Counted from the first letter of the stretch, positions 36,882-46,738 are shown. The stretch: DNA of 64,000 bases from Albimonas sp963816545 (GCA_963816545.1 CAWFLE010000020.1:186001-250000); one strand, 5' to 3'. Numbers and translations are program-made. The notes: generated from the sequence alone by a model not told the origin.

Positions 36882-38012
36882 ATGACCACCGCCGCCGACG
36901 CGCCGGGCGTGCTCCCTTCCCAGTCCCTGCGGGCCCTGATCGCCTCCGGCGCCATCTCCGCGCAGGGGGTCGTGCCGGCCGAGCTGATCCAGCCCGCGAG
37001 CCTCGACCTCCGTCTCGGTCCTGTCGCCCACCGCGTCCGCGCCTCGTTCCTCGCCGGCGGCGGCGCGACGGTGTCGGAACGCCTCCAGCGGTTCGCCATG
37101 CATTCCATGGACCTCTCGGGCGGAGCGGTGCTGGAGAAGGGCTGCGTGTACCTCGTGCCGTTGCAGGAGCGTCTGGCCCTGCCCGGGGGCGTCTCCGGCG
37201 CCGCCAACGCCAAGTCCTCCACCGGCCGGCTGGACCTGCTGACCCGCCTCGTGACCGACCGGGGCGAGGAGTTCGACCGGATCGAGCCCGGCTATGACGG
37301 CCCCCTCTACGCCGAGATCAGCCCCCGCTCCTTCTCGGTCCTCGTCCGGCCGGGCATGCGCCTCAACCAGATCCGCCTCCGCCGGGGCGACGCGGCGCTG
37401 ACGGACGAGGCCCTGCACGCCCTCCACGCCCGCGAGCGGCTGGTGGATGTCGAGCCCCATATCGACGGCGGACTGGCCTTCTCGGTGGACCTGACGCCCT
37501 CGGGCGACCGTCCGGTGGGCTGGCGCGCGAAGCCGCATACCGGGCTGATCGACCTCGACCGCATCGGGGCCTACGACCCGGCCGAGTTCTGGGAGCCGCT
37601 GTTCCCGGGGCCGGAGGGCGGGCTGATCCTGGACCCCGCCGCCTTCTACATCCTGGTGAGCCGGGAGAGCGTCCACATTCCCCCCGCGTACGCCGCCGAG
37701 ATGCAGCCCTACCTCGCCATGGCCGGCGAGTTCCGGGTCCACTACGCCGGCTTCTTCGACCCGGGCTTCGGGCACGAGGCGGCGGGCGGCAAGGGTTCCC
37801 GCGGGGTGCTGGAGGTCCGCTGCTACGAGGCGCCCTTCGCGCTGGAGCACGGACAGGTGGTCGGGCGGCTGGTCTACGAGACCATGCAGGCGGTCCCCGA
37901 CGTCCTCTACGGCGCGCAGGTCCAGTCCAACTATCAGGGTCAGGGCCTCAAGCTCGCCAAGCAGTTCCGGGAGCCGCGGCCGGGGCATGTTTCGCAGCGA
38001 AACGCAGGGTGA
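36882..38012 (+). CDS. dcd: dCTP deaminase, two-domain alphaproteobacterial type
   Basis: 376 residues, about twice the length of E. coli Dcd and therefore a tandem of two dUTPase-like trimer-type folds. First half: AELIQPASLDLRLGPVAHRV, VPLQERLALPGGVSGAANAKSSTGRLD with the Ser-Ser-x-Arg/Gly active-site loop; second half: FSVDLTPSGDRPVGWRAKP, FYILVSRESVHIPPAYAAEM, HYAGFFDPGFGHEAAGGKG. Converts dCTP to dUTP for thymidylate supply. The last codons overlap a GTTTCGC palindrome. Directly follows tRNA-Pro. Confidence 0.9.
   Translation: MTTAADAPGVLPSQSLRALIASGAISAQGVVPAELIQPASLDLRLGPVAHRVRASFLAGGGATVSERLQRFAMHSMDLSGGAVLEKGCVYLVPLQERLALPGGVSGAANAKSSTGRLDLLTRLVTDRGEEFDRIEPGYDGPLYAEISPRSFSVLVRPGMRLNQIRLRRGDAALTDEALHALHARERLVDVEPHIDGGLAFSVDLTPSGDRPVGWRAKPHTGLIDLDRIGAYDPAEFWEPLFPGPEGGLILDPAAFYILVSRESVHIPPAYAAEMQPYLAMAGEFRVHYAGFFDPGFGHEAAGGKGSRGVLEVRCYEAPFALEHGQVVGRLVYETMQAVPDVLYGAQVQSNYQGQGLKLAKQFREPRPGHVSQRNAG
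37989..38003. repeat. GTTTCGC-A-GCGAAAC palindrome overlapping the dcd 3' end
   Basis: Same 15-bp motif, with A in the centre, inside the last ten codons of dcd (encodes VSQRN). Confidence 0.75.
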
Positions 38013-38022
38013 CGCAGCGGCC

Positions 38023-38037
38023 GTTTCGCGGCGAAAC
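38023..38037. repeat. GTTTCGC-G-GCGAAAC palindrome between dcd and scpB
   Basis: Ten bases after the dcd stop and 27 before the convergent scpB stop; 34 bases from the preceding copy. Confidence 0.8.
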
Positions 38038-38063
38038 ATCGAGCGGACGGCGGCCAGCGCCCC

Positions 38064-38690
38064 TCAGTCGTCGCTCTCGAACATGCGCCGCTGGTTGGGG
38101 TCGTCCTCGTCCGGCTCCGGATCTCCGGGCGGGCGGTTGTCGAGGAGGCCGGCCTCGCGCAGCTCCCGCAGACCGGGCAGGTCCTTGGCGGAGGCCAGGC
38201 CGAAATGGTCGAGGAAGTCCTCCGTGACCACGTAGGTCGCAGGCCGGCCCGGCGTCATCCGGCGGCGGCCGAGCCGCACCCAGCCCCGCTCGATCAGCAG
38301 GTCCAGCGTGCCCCGCGAGACCGCGACGCCGCGGATCTCCTCGATCTCGGTGCGGGTGCAGGGCTGGTGGTAGGCGATGATCGCCAGCGTCTCCATCGCC
38401 GCGCGTGAAAGGGGCCGCGTCTCCACCACCTCCCGGCTCAGCAGCCAGCCGAGATCGGGGGCCGTGCGGAAGGCCCATTTGTCCTGAACCCGAACGAGGT
38501 GAACGCCACGCCCCTCGTATCTTTTACGCAACGCCTCTATCGCCGGACCCGCGTCGCAGCCCTGGGGAAGACGGGACGCGATCTCCGCGGAGGAAAGCGG
38601 AGCGGTCGCGGCGAAGAGAACGGCCTCGACCATCCGTTCCTGCTCGGCCGGGGGCGGCGAGGGAAACAGCGGGTCGGAGGGTCGGGACAT
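38064..38690 (-). CDS. scpB: Segregation and condensation protein ScpB
   Basis: 208 residues; winged-helix kleisin partner of SMC. Landmarks: RMVEAVLFAATAPLSSAEIA, GWLLSREVVETRPLSRAAMETLAIIAYHQP, EEIRGVAVSRGTLDLLIERGWV, ATYVVTEDFLDHFGLASAKDLPGL. Acidic tail. Ends the leftward dgt-argS-SPOR-nagZ-scpA-scpB set; seven bases after scpA. Confidence 0.93.
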   Translation of the reverse strand: MSRPSDPLFPSPPPAEQERMVEAVLFAATAPLSSAEIASRLPQGCDAGPAIEALRKRYEGRGVHLVRVQDKWAFRTAPDLGWLLSREVVETRPLSRAAMETLAIIAYHQPCTRTEIEEIRGVAVSRGTLDLLIERGWVRLGRRRMTPGRPATYVVTEDFLDHFGLASAKDLPGLRELREAGLLDNRPPGDPEPDEDDPNQRRMFESDD

Positions 38691-38697
38691 GCCGCGC

Positions 38698-39519
38698 TCA
38701 GGCGCCGGGCGCCGGGCGGCGGCGCAGCATGATCTCGGAGAACGGAGCCTCCTGGCGCAGCTCGGCCTCGCCGCGGCGGACGAGCTCCAGCATCGCCACG
38801 AAGGTGGCGGCGGTGGCGGAGCGGCGGCGCGTGGGGTCGTCGCGCCATTCGGCCGGCAGGAAGGTTTGCAGGGTGCGCCAGTCCATCGCGTCGCCGATCA
38901 GCGATCGGAGGCGGGAGATCGCCTCCTCCGGCGTCAGCACCGGGGCGCGGTTCATGTGGAGGGGCTGGTAGTCCTCGCGCGTGCGGATGCGGGAATAGGC
39001 GCGCAGGAGGTCGATGAGGCTCGCGTCGTATTCCACGCGGCGGCGGGTGACGACGTGCTCGGCGTGGCCGCGGGCGAAGAAGTCCCGGCCGAGCTGGTCG
39101 CGGGCCATCAGCCGCGCGCCCGCGTCGCGCATCGCCTCCAGCCGTTCGAGCTGGAAGGCGAGGCGGGCGGCGAGCTCCTCGGCCGAGGGGCCCTCGTCCT
39201 CGGGCTCGGGCGGCAGCAGAAGGCGCGACTTGAGGTAGGCGAGCCAGGCGGCCATCACCAGGTAGTCGGCGGCAAGCTCGATGCGCAGGCGCTTGGCGGC
39301 CTCGACGAAGGAGAGGTACTGCTCGGCGAGTTGGAGGATGGAGACGTGGCGCAGGTCCACCTTCTGGGTGCGCGCCAGCGTCAGGAGGAGGTCGAGCGGG
39401 CCCTCGAAGCCGTCCACGTCCACCACCAGCGCCTCGGCGGCGGCGCGGTCGTCGCCGGTCAGCGCGCCGGTGCGGCCGTCGGGGATGTCGCGGAGGGGGG
39501 CGGGGAGGCGCTCACGCAT
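38698..39519 (-). CDS. scpA: Segregation and condensation protein ScpA
   Basis: 273 residues. Kleisin that bridges SMC heads: DVDGFEGPLDLLLTLARTQKVDL, ISILQLAEQYL-type block (VSILQLAEQYLSF), LVMAAWLAYLKSRLLLP, and the C-terminal winged helix TFVAMLELVRRGEAELRQEAPF. ATG 39519 chosen because conserved sequence starts about 30 codons in. Confidence 0.94.
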   Translation of the reverse strand: MRERLPAPLRDIPDGRTGALTGDDRAAAEALVVDVDGFEGPLDLLLTLARTQKVDLRHVSILQLAEQYLSFVEAAKRLRIELAADYLVMAAWLAYLKSRLLLPPEPEDEGPSAEELAARLAFQLERLEAMRDAGARLMARDQLGRDFFARGHAEHVVTRRRVEYDASLIDLLRAYSRIRTREDYQPLHMNRAPVLTPEEAISRLRSLIGDAMDWRTLQTFLPAEWRDDPTRRRSATAATFVAMLELVRRGEAELRQEAPFSEIMLRRRPAPGA

Positions 39520-39923
39520 GGCGGGCGCGCGGGGCGTGAGCGGAAGGAGGCCCCCACCCATCCTCCCCCGCAGGCGGAGGAGGAGGCGCGGCATCGCATG
39601 CGGGGCGCAGGGGCCGGAGGGGATGCCGGCCTGCAGGCAGCCGCGCGACCCATTCATGCGCCTCCACGGGCCGGGGAGGAGGCGCCGCACGGGTGGCGGC
39701 GCGCGACGGAGAGGGTCGGCTCCCCCGCGGCGGCAGGCGCGTCGCGGTCGGTCGGAGCGCCGGCGCCGGAAGCGCGACGCCGGCAGGCCGCGGCGGGCGG
39801 GCCCGTTCCCGAAGGCGGGACCGTCGGGCCGCGGCCGGGCCCAACGGGAGGCGAGGCGTCAGCCGAAGCCGACGGGCGGGAGAACCCGGTCCGGGATGAG
39901 CGCCCCGGCCGATCGGGAGCCGG
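39520..39923. other. Gene-free low-complexity spacer between nagZ and scpA
   Basis: About 400 bases of GC-rich repeats without a supported gene. Contains CACCCATCCTCCCCCG at 39555-39570, nearly identical to a motif inside cobN (63608-63624), followed by an imperfect hairpin arm. It interrupts an otherwise tight operon. Confidence 0.6.
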
Positions 39924-40924
39924 TCAGGCATCGGCCAGCTCCGCCGTGAGGGCGGCGTGGCGGGCGTCGGCCTCGGCCGGGTCGAAGGAGGCCGGGGCGC
40001 GGCGGGCGGCGAGCGCCGCGTCGGCCCGGCGGAGGGCGTCGCCCGTCAGGCGGGGGGTCGCGGCGAGGGCGGCCTCCATCTCGGTCCGTTCGCCGTTGCA
40101 GTGCAGGATCACGTCGCAGCCGGCGGCGAGGGAGGCCCGCGCGCGCTCCGTCATGTCGCCCGAGAGGGCGTTCATGGAGAGGTCGTCGGTCATCAGCAGG
40201 CCGTCGAAGCCGATGCGCTCGCGGATCGCGGCGATGCCGGCGGGGGACGTGGTGGCCGGGGCGTCCGCATCGAGCGCGGTCGTAGACCACGTGCGCGGTC
40301 ATGCCGAGCGGCAGGTCCGCGAGAGGGCGGAAGGCGGCGAAGTCCGTGGCGTCCAGGTCGGGCAGCGGGGTCTCCACCACCGGCAGGGCGTAGTGGCTGT
40401 CGGCGGTGGCGCGGCCGTGGCCGGGGAGGTGCTTGAGGACCGGCAGCACGCCCCCCTCCAGCAGCGCGTCGGCCACCGCGCGGGCGTTGCGGGCGACGGT
40501 CGCGGCGTCGCGGCCGAGCGCACGGGTGGAGATGACCGCGTCGGTCTCGGGGAAGGCCACGTCGGCGAGGGGCATGCAGTTGCCGTCGATCCCCGCCTCG
40601 CGGAGCTCGTGGGCGATGAGGCGGAAGCGGAGGCGCAGGGCTTCCTCGGCCTTGGGGAGGGCGGAGACGGCGGGGAGCCGGGGCCACTCGCGCCAGTGCG
40701 GGGGCGCGGAGGCGGGCGACGCGGCCGCCCTCCTGATCCACGAAGATCGGGGCGTCCCGGCCGACCGTTTCGCGAAATTCCGACGTCAAAGCAAGGAGTT
40801 GCGCGGGGTCTTTCACGTTGCGCGCGAAGAGGATGAAGCCCCAGGGATCGGCGTCGCGGAAGAACGCGCGCTCGGCGGGCGAGAGGGCGGGGCCGGCGCA
40901 GCCGAGGATCGCGGCGGCGCTCAC
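39924..40924 (-). CDS. nagZ: Beta-N-acetylhexosaminidase NagZ (two frameshifts)
   Basis: Peptidoglycan-recycling family 3 glycosidase; cleaves GlcNAc from anhydromuropeptides in the cytoplasm. N terminus AAILGCAGPALSPAERAFF, DPWGFILFARNVKDP, DAPIFVDQEGGRVARLR; middle LPVLKHLPGHGRATADSHYALP with the catalytic His-Asp loop; C-terminal GLLMTDDLSMNALSGD. Extra bases near 40700 and near 40275 split it into three frames; removing exactly two gives 332 residues, the usual size. GTG start overlaps the SPOR gene stop. Confidence 0.92.
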
Positions 40925-41737
40925 CGGACCGTCGCCACGATGCAGGCGTCCCCGCGGGCCTTCAGCGCGGCGCAGAGGTCGGCGGCGCGGTCGCGGTCGG
41001 GCATGGGGCCCACGCGCAGGCGGTAGAGGGTGCGGCCGCCGGATTCCACCGTGGTGACGGCGTGGGCGTAGCCCTGAAGGAGGTCGTCGTTGCGCGCGAG
41101 ATGGCGCTTCCACTGCGCCTCGGCGATGGACTCGGTGTTGAAGGCGCCGAGCTGGATCGCGGTGTCGCCGGAGGCGAGGGAGGCGATCTGCGGCGCCTCC
41201 GGGGCGGCCGGGCGGGCGACGGAGCCGGGGGAGGGGGCGCACCGGCACTATGGGCGCGGCGGCGGGGGCGTCGGGAGGTCCGACGAGGGGACCATCGGCG
41301 CGGCGGGGGCCGAGGCCCGCTCGGCCAGCACGCGGGCGACGGCGCGCGTCGATGGGGTTCCCGGCCGTCGGCCTCCGCTTCGGCCCCGGCGGCCGGCGCG
41401 GCTTCGGAGAGGTAGGGGGCGGGGAGATCCTCGTCCGTCAGCGTCTCGGGCGCGGGGGCGAGGCTTGCGCCGGCCGGCTCGGCGCCGCGAGATCATGCGG
41501 GTGACGGCCATGTCGGAGCGGGCGAGCTTGAGGCCGCCCGGATCCTCGGGGAGGATCTTCATGGGGCCTTCCTCGGCCCGCAGGAACGGGATCTGGCCGG
41601 CGTCGCGGGTCAGGAGGCCGTAGCCCCAGGAGGCCGATGCCCCACAGGAGCGCCGCCGCGCACACCGCGCCTGCGCCGGCCACGAGGCTCCGGCGGCCCG
41701 ACCGGGGGGAGTCGTCATCTGCGGCCATGTCGGCCAT
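40921..41737 (-). CDS. SPOR-domain membrane protein (at least four frameshifts)
   Basis: Short cytoplasmic N terminus, a transmembrane helix (SLVAGAGAVCAAALLWGIGL), a long acidic/proline-rich linker (ETLTDEDLPAPYLSEAAPA) and a C-terminal SPOR domain: TAIQLGAFNTESIAEAQWKR, YAHAVTTVESGGRTLYRLRVGP, DLCAALKARGDACIVATVR. SPOR domains bind denuded septal glycan, so it probably acts at the division site. Breaks near 41635, 41490, 41350 and 41240; in the second half the linker needs several corrections, so length (~270) is approximate. Between argS and nagZ. Confidence 0.82.
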
Positions 41738-41825
41738 AGGGGTTCCGCGCCTGCTATGCGCCCTGCGCCCCGGAGTTTTCTCCGTGAGCCGGGCCCTGAC
41801 TGCTCGCGACCCCGGCCGCGGACGT

Positions 41826-43563
41826 CTAGCGCATCTCTTCGAGCGGGGTCACGCCAAGGATACCCAATCCTGCCGAAATCACAACCGCCACGGCGCGCAC
41901 GAGGGAAAGGCGGGCGGCGGTGCCCTGCGGATCCTCGGGCTGGACGAAGCGCAGGCGCGGGCTCCTCCTTCCCGCGGTTCCACAGGGCGTGGAAGTCGGA
42001 GGCGAGGTCGTAGAGGTAGAAGGCCACGCGGTGCGGCTCGTGGTGCTTGGCCGCGGTCTCCACCAGCCGGGGCCATTCGGCGACCTTGGCGGCCAGGGCG
42101 AGTTCGGCCGGGTGGTCGAGGGGGCTCAGGTCCGAGACGGGCGCGTCGGCGAGGCCGGCCTCGCGCGCCGTGCGGAAGATGGAGTGGGCGCGGGCGTGGG
42201 CGTACTGGACGTAGAAGACGGGGTTGTCCCGCGATTGCTCCAGCGCCTTGGCGAAGTCGAAATCCAGCGCCGCGTCGTTCTTGCGGGTGAGCATCACGAA
42301 GCGGGTCACGTCGCGGCCCGACCTCGTCCACCACGTCGCGCAGGGTCACGAAGGTGCCGGCGCGCTTGGACATCTTGAACGGCTCGCCGTTCTTGAAGAG
42401 GCGCACGAGCTGGGTGAGCTTGATGTCGAGCGGCACCCGCCCGTCCGAAAGCGCCGCGGTGGCGGCCTTCAGGCGCTTGACGTAGCCGCCATGGTCGGCG
42501 CCGAAGATGTCGATCAGCTCGTCGAAGCCGCGCTCGACCTTGTCGAAGTGGTAGGCGATGTCGGGGGCGAAGTAGGTCCAGCCGCCGTCGGACTTCTTCA
42601 GCGGGCGGTCCACGTCGTCGCCATAGGCGGTGGACTTGAACAGGGTCTGGGGGCGGGGCTCCCAGTCCTCGGGCGTCTTGCCCTTGGGGGGCTCCAGCGT
42701 GCCGACGTAGATCAGGCCCTTCGAGCCTCGAGCGACTTGAGGGCGCCTCGATGCGGCCGCCGTCGTAGAGCGACTTCTCGGAGAAGAAGACGTCCATCTT
42801 CACGCCGAGGGCCAGGAGGTCCTCGCGGATCATGTCCATCATCATCCCGGTGGCGATGTCGCGGACGGGGATCAGCCACTCGGACTCGGGCTTCTCCAGC
42901 AGGCTGTCGCCGAAGCGGTCCTTCAGGGCCTGGCCGACGGGGACGAGGTAGTCGCCGGGGTAGAGGCCGTCGGCGATGGCGGGCTCCAGCCCGTGGGCCT
43001 CGCGGTAGCGCTCATAGGCGGAGCGGGCGAGCACGTCGACCTGCGCGCCGCCGTCGTTGATGTAGTATTCGCGGGTGACCTCGTGGCCGGTGAAGGCCAG
43101 CAGCGAGGCGAGCGCGTCGCCGAAGACCGCGCCGCGGGTGTGGCCCACATGGAGCGGCCCGGTGGGGTTGGCGGAGACGTATTCGACGTTGATCTTCCGC
43201 CCCGCGCCCACGCCGGAGCGGCCGAATTCCGCGCCCTGCGAGAGGGCGGCGGCGACCGCCTCCCGCCAGACGGAGGCGTTCGAGGCGCAGGTTGAGGAAG
43301 CCGGGGCCGGCGATCTCGGCGCGGTCCACGCGCGCGTCGGCCTCAAGCCGGGGGGCGAGGAGGTCCGCGATCTCCCGCGGCTTGAGGCCGGCGGGCTTGG
43401 CGAGGACCATCGCGGCGTTGGTGGCCATGTCGCCATGGGCGGGATCGCGCGGCGGCTCCACGGCGACGTTGGCGAGGTCCAGCCCCTGCGGGAGCGCCCC
43501 TTCCGCCGCCAGGGCGTCGAGGCTCCGGGTCACGAGGGCGCGGATGTCGGCGAAGAGGTTCAT
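41826..43563 (-). CDS. argS: Arginyl-tRNA synthetase (at least four frameshifts)
   Basis: Class I synthetase. N-terminal ADIRALVTRSLDALAAEG, NAAMVLAKPAGLKPREIADLL; HIGH-type motif in NPTGPLHVGHTRGAVFGD; YYINDGGAQVDVL; catalytic-core GDDVDRPLKKSDGGWTYFAPDI; KMSKRAGTFVTLRDVVDE; C-terminal anticodon-binding region ending VTPLEEMR. Breaks near 43275, 42750, 42730, 42312 and 41965, each consistent with one added or lost base. Corrected length near the usual 580. Single-copy essential enzyme, so errors are far more likely than loss. Confidence 0.93.
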
Positions 43564-43778
43564 GGGCGTCGGTCCCGCTTTGATGGCGCGCGACCATTGC
43601 CACCGGCGGGGGGCCGGGTCAACGCGGGGGCCGCTTGAAGCGTCAGCGACGGCATCGTCGGCAGCGTCGGCGCCGAGGACCGGCACGGGAGGGGCGTCGA
43701 TGCCGGACCGCGCGCGGGGGCGCTTCGGGATCATCGACCTGCGGCTCCGGGCGGGACCCCGTTCGTCTCCGGCGAAGG

Positions 43779-44930
43779 CTAGACGCGCGCCTGCGGGTCG
43801 GTGAGGGCCCGATGCTCCTGCAGGGCGAAGCGGTCGGTCATGCCGGCGATGTAGTCGGCCACCACGCGGGCGCGCTCGGTCTGGCCGGAGGCGCTGACGG
43901 CGGCGTCGCGCCAGTCGTCGGGGAGGACGCGGGGCGTGTCGAGGTAGATCTCGAACAGCTCGGTCACGACCTGCGTGGTCTTGCGGCGCATCCGCACCAC
44001 GCGCCAGTGGCGGTACATGCGGTCGAACAGGAAGGCGCGGACCTGGCGCAGGTCCGAGGCGAGGCCGGGGGAGAAGGCGATCACCGGGCGGCCCAGCGCG
44101 CGGATGTCGGCGGCGGTCCCGGGCGCGGCGGCGGCGAGCGCGAGGCGCGAGGTCTCCAGCACGTCCTCCACCAGCGCGCCGAAGACGCGGCGCAGGGCCT
44201 CGTGCTGCCGGCGGTCCCGGGAGAGGGCGGGCCAGCGGCGGTCCACCTCGGCGAAGCAGTCGCCCACGATGGGGAGGGCGGTCAGCTCCTCCTCGGTGAA
44301 GAGGCCGGCGCGCAGGCCGTCGTCGAGGTCATGGGTGTTGTAGGCGATGTCGTCGGAGAGGGCGGCGGCCTGCGCCTCGGCGGAGGCGTGGGTGTGGAGG
44401 TCGAGGTCATGGAGGGCCGCGTAGTCCGCGAGCGCGTGGGGGAGCGGGGGCGCGACGGGGCCGTTGTGCTTGGCGAGGCCCTCCAGCGTCTCCCATGTCA
44501 GGTTGAGGCCGTCGAACTCGGCGTAGCGGGCCTCCAGCCGGGTCACGATCCTGAGCGCCTGGGCGTTGTGGTCGAAGCCGCCATAGGGGGCCATGCAGGC
44601 GGCGAGCGCATCCTCGCCGGTATGGCCGAAGGGGGTGTGGCCGAGATCGTGGGCGAGGGCCACGGCCTCGGCGAGTTCTTCCGTGAGGCCCAGCGCGCGG
44701 GCCAGCGTGCGGGCCACCTGCGCGACTTCGAGGCTGTGGGTCAGGCGGGTGCGGTAGTAGTCGCCCTCATGCTCCACGAAGACCTGGGTCTTGTGCTTCA
44801 GCCGGCGGAAGGCGGAGGAGTGGATGATCCGGTCGCGGTCCCGCTGGAAGGGCGTGCGATGCGCGCTCTCGGGCTCGGGGTGGAGGCGGCCGCGGGAGGC
44901 GTCCGGCAGGCAGGCGTAGGGGGCTGACAT
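43779..44930 (-). CDS. dgt: dGTP triphosphohydrolase-like protein
   Basis: 383 residues. HD-domain metal-binding residues in YYRTRLTHSLEVAQVAR and AHDLGHTPFGHTGEDAL, and downstream SDDIAYNTHDLDDGLRAGL. N-terminal RTPFQRDRDRIIHSSAFRRLKHKTQVF is characteristic of the dGTPase-like group. Hydrolyses dNTPs, influencing pool balance. First gene of the leftward argS-SPOR-nagZ-scpAB set, divergent from the Fe-S carrier gene with 78 bases between. Confidence 0.94.
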   Translation of the reverse strand: MSAPYACLPDASRGRLHPEPESAHRTPFQRDRDRIIHSSAFRRLKHKTQVFVEHEGDYYRTRLTHSLEVAQVARTLARALGLTEELAEAVALAHDLGHTPFGHTGEDALAACMAPYGGFDHNAQALRIVTRLEARYAEFDGLNLTWETLEGLAKHNGPVAPPLPHALADYAALHDLDLHTHASAEAQAAALSDDIAYNTHDLDDGLRAGLFTEEELTALPIVGDCFAEVDRRWPALSRDRRQHEALRRVFGALVEDVLETSRLALAAAAPGTAADIRALGRPVIAFSPGLASDLRQVRAFLFDRMYRHWRVVRMRRKTTQVVTELFEIYLDTPRVLPDDWRDAAVSASGQTERARVVADYIAGMTDRFALQEHRALTDPQARV

Positions 44931-45008
44931 CGGCGGTCCGGCTTGCGTCGGGGGCGCAGGGGATTACATGATGGGGCGTCTTACACGACCTCTTCTCAGG
45001 GGGAAACC

Positions 45009-45371
45009 ATGGCCGGACTGGACGTGCCCACGCTGGACCTCGGCGCGCTGCCGCCGAGGGTGACCGACCGCGCCTTCGCGCGGCTTGGCGAGATCTCCGA
45101 CGAAGCCGGGCGCCCGCAGCTTCTGCGCGTGGCGGTAGAGGGGGGCGGCTGTTCGGGCTTCCAGTACGACATCCGGCTGGAGGAGGCGCCCGAGGCCGAG
45201 GATCTGGTGCTGGAGAAGGCCGGACAGAAGGTGCTGGTGGACCCGGTGTCGCTGCCGTTCCTCTCGGGCGCGGTGATCGACTTCACCGAGGAGCTGATCG
45301 GCGCGCGCTTCGCCATCGACAACCCCAATGCGCAGAGCTCCTGCGGGTGCGGGGTCAGCTTCTCGCTCTGA
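45009..45371 (+). CDS. erpA: A-type iron-sulfur carrier (ErpA/IscA-like)
   Basis: 120 residues with the three cluster-ligating cysteines: C48 in GGGCSGFQYD, and C112 and C114 in SSCGCGVSF. Delivers Fe-S clusters to target apoproteins. ErpA is the commonest single A-type protein in this group, but IscA/SufA cannot be excluded because no suf or isc genes are adjacent. Confidence 0.9.
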   Translation: MAGLDVPTLDLGALPPRVTDRAFARLGEISDEAGRPQLLRVAVEGGGCSGFQYDIRLEEAPEAEDLVLEKAGQKVLVDPVSLPFLSGAVIDFTEELIGARFAIDNPNAQSSCGCGVSFSL

Positions 45372-45378
45372 CCGCGGC

Positions 45379-46122
45379 TCAGGACTCGGGCTGGAGGGTG
45401 CAGGAGAAGATCCTGCGCCCGCGCGAGGGCGTATCTTCAAGTCGCCCGTCGGCGAACACGCAGGGCTTGTAGCCGGGCTTGGAGAGCACGAGCGTCTCCA
45501 GCATCTTCTCCGGGATGATCCGTTCCAGCCAGGTGCGGCCAAGATCGGTCTGGTCGAGCCGCACTCCGGCATTCGTCGGGGAGGAGGTGACGAGCAGCGC
45601 GATCTTGGGCGTCGGCTCGAAGACCCGCCACAGCTGCCAGTCGAAGAGCGCGCGCGATTCCTCCCGCGAGACCGGATTCCTGGGCCGCTGCGACGGCCGG
45701 TGCGCCGCCAGCGTCTCCGTGCCGTAGTCGGGCTGCCAGACGAGGTCGTCGGCCCCCACGTCCGCAACCAGCCCTTCCGCCGTCCAGCGCAGGATCCGCT
45801 CGGCGGGCAGGAGCGCCTTTTCCCCCCTGCGCGCGAGCACGAGAGAGACGGATCCGAAAGCCTCCGTCTCGACGCGCGCCACGTCGCCGATGGGCGCACC
45901 CTCCCGGTCGAAGGCGGAGGGGGCGAAGAGGGCGGGATCGGAGAAGTCGGCGACGCAGCCATAGGCCTCTTCCACGGCGGCGACGAGATCGCCGCCGTCG
46001 TCCGCGATGATCTCGGGGGCGGCGGCGTCGCGCTCGGCCAGCAGGGCGGGGGTGCAGGGCTGGGCCAGGGCGGCCGAGGCGGCCGCCGCGGCGATCGACG
46101 CGAGGAGGAGCAGGCGCGTCAT
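45379..46122 (-). CDS. Secreted protein of unknown function
   Basis: 247 residues with a signal peptide (LLLLASIAAAAASAALAQP). Features: CVADFSDPALFAPS, ILRWTAEGLVADVGADDLVW, LFDWQLWRVFEPTPKIALLVTSSP, TWLERIIPEKMLETLVLSKPGYK, and four Cys in all after cleavage, which could form periplasmic disulfides. I recognise no family. Its start overlaps the stop of the next membrane-protein gene (46119-46122), so the two form one unit. Stop is only seven bases from the convergent erpA stop. Confidence 0.7.
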   Translation of the reverse strand: MTRLLLLASIAAAAASAALAQPCTPALLAERDAAAPEIIADDGGDLVAAVEEAYGCVADFSDPALFAPSAFDREGAPIGDVARVETEAFGSVSLVLARRGEKALLPAERILRWTAEGLVADVGADDLVWQPDYGTETLAAHRPSQRPRNPVSREESRALFDWQLWRVFEPTPKIALLVTSSPTNAGVRLDQTDLGRTWLERIIPEKMLETLVLSKPGYKPCVFADGRLEDTPSRGRRIFSCTLQPES

Positions 46123-46595
46123 GGCGCGCTCCCCGCCCCGGCCATCGCCCGGGTCGCCAACATCACGAAGCAGACGAAGGCCAGGTGGAGCTGCAGCGCC
46201 TGGACGGCCAAAGCCTCGCCCAGGAAGCCGATGTCGCCGCTGCCCAGGGCCGCCACGTCCAGCGCCTCGCTCCGGGCCATGAAGCCCGTGTTGAAGGCCA
46301 GGAGCTGGAAGGCCAGGAACGCGAGCAGCAGCGCCTGATCGAAGCCGCGCAGCCGCCGCGGCCCGTCGATCATCGCCTTGACCGTGAAGCCGGCCAGCAC
46401 GAAAAGGCCGATGGCGCCGGTGGTGAGCATCCCCACCGCATCGTCCAGCAGGCTCTGCAGGAGGCGAGCCTGGTTCGAGCCCGACAGGCCTGCCTTGAGG
46501 GACGGAACCTCGAACGGCGGCGCCCATGTCCAGACGGCGGGCGCAAGCGCCAGGGCCGCAGCGCCTGCGAGAACGGGGGGAACGATGCTCCGCAT
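46119..46595 (-). CDS. Small membrane protein of unknown function
   Basis: 158 residues. N-terminal signal-like helix, then AVGMLTTGAIGLFVLAGFTVKAMI, DQALLLAFLAFQLLAFNTGFMAR and LQLHLAFVCFVMLATRAMA, about four helices in all. Conserved-looking charged loop IDGPRRLRGFDQ. No family recognised. Translationally coupled by ATGA overlap to the secreted protein after it. ATG at 46595 preferred over 46619. Confidence 0.65.
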   Translation of the reverse strand: MRSIVPPVLAGAAALALAPAVWTWAPPFEVPSLKAGLSGSNQARLLQSLLDDAVGMLTTGAIGLFVLAGFTVKAMIDGPRRLRGFDQALLLAFLAFQLLAFNTGFMARSEALDVAALGSGDIGFLGEALAVQALQLHLAFVCFVMLATRAMAGAGSAP

Positions 46596-46738
46596 GGGTT
46601 CGAATTCCGATCGGCTCAAATCGCTGGGGCTAGGATAGCACGAATTGCGGGTCGCGCAGAACGGCTTCCTTCCCCCTCGCCTTCCCGGCTCCGGGTGGTA
46701 GTGTGCGCCCTTCCCGCCCCTCCGCGATCCACGGACTG

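Noticed and set aside
36693..38037. parS partition sites
   Set aside because: The palindromes have an odd 15-bp length and GC-centred core, unlike TGTTTCACGTGAAACA, and no parA/parB is nearby; listed as an unknown palindrome family instead.
46595..46650. tRNA-like T-arm (GGTTCGAATTCC) near 46598
   Set aside because: No acceptor or anticodon arms can be formed around it.
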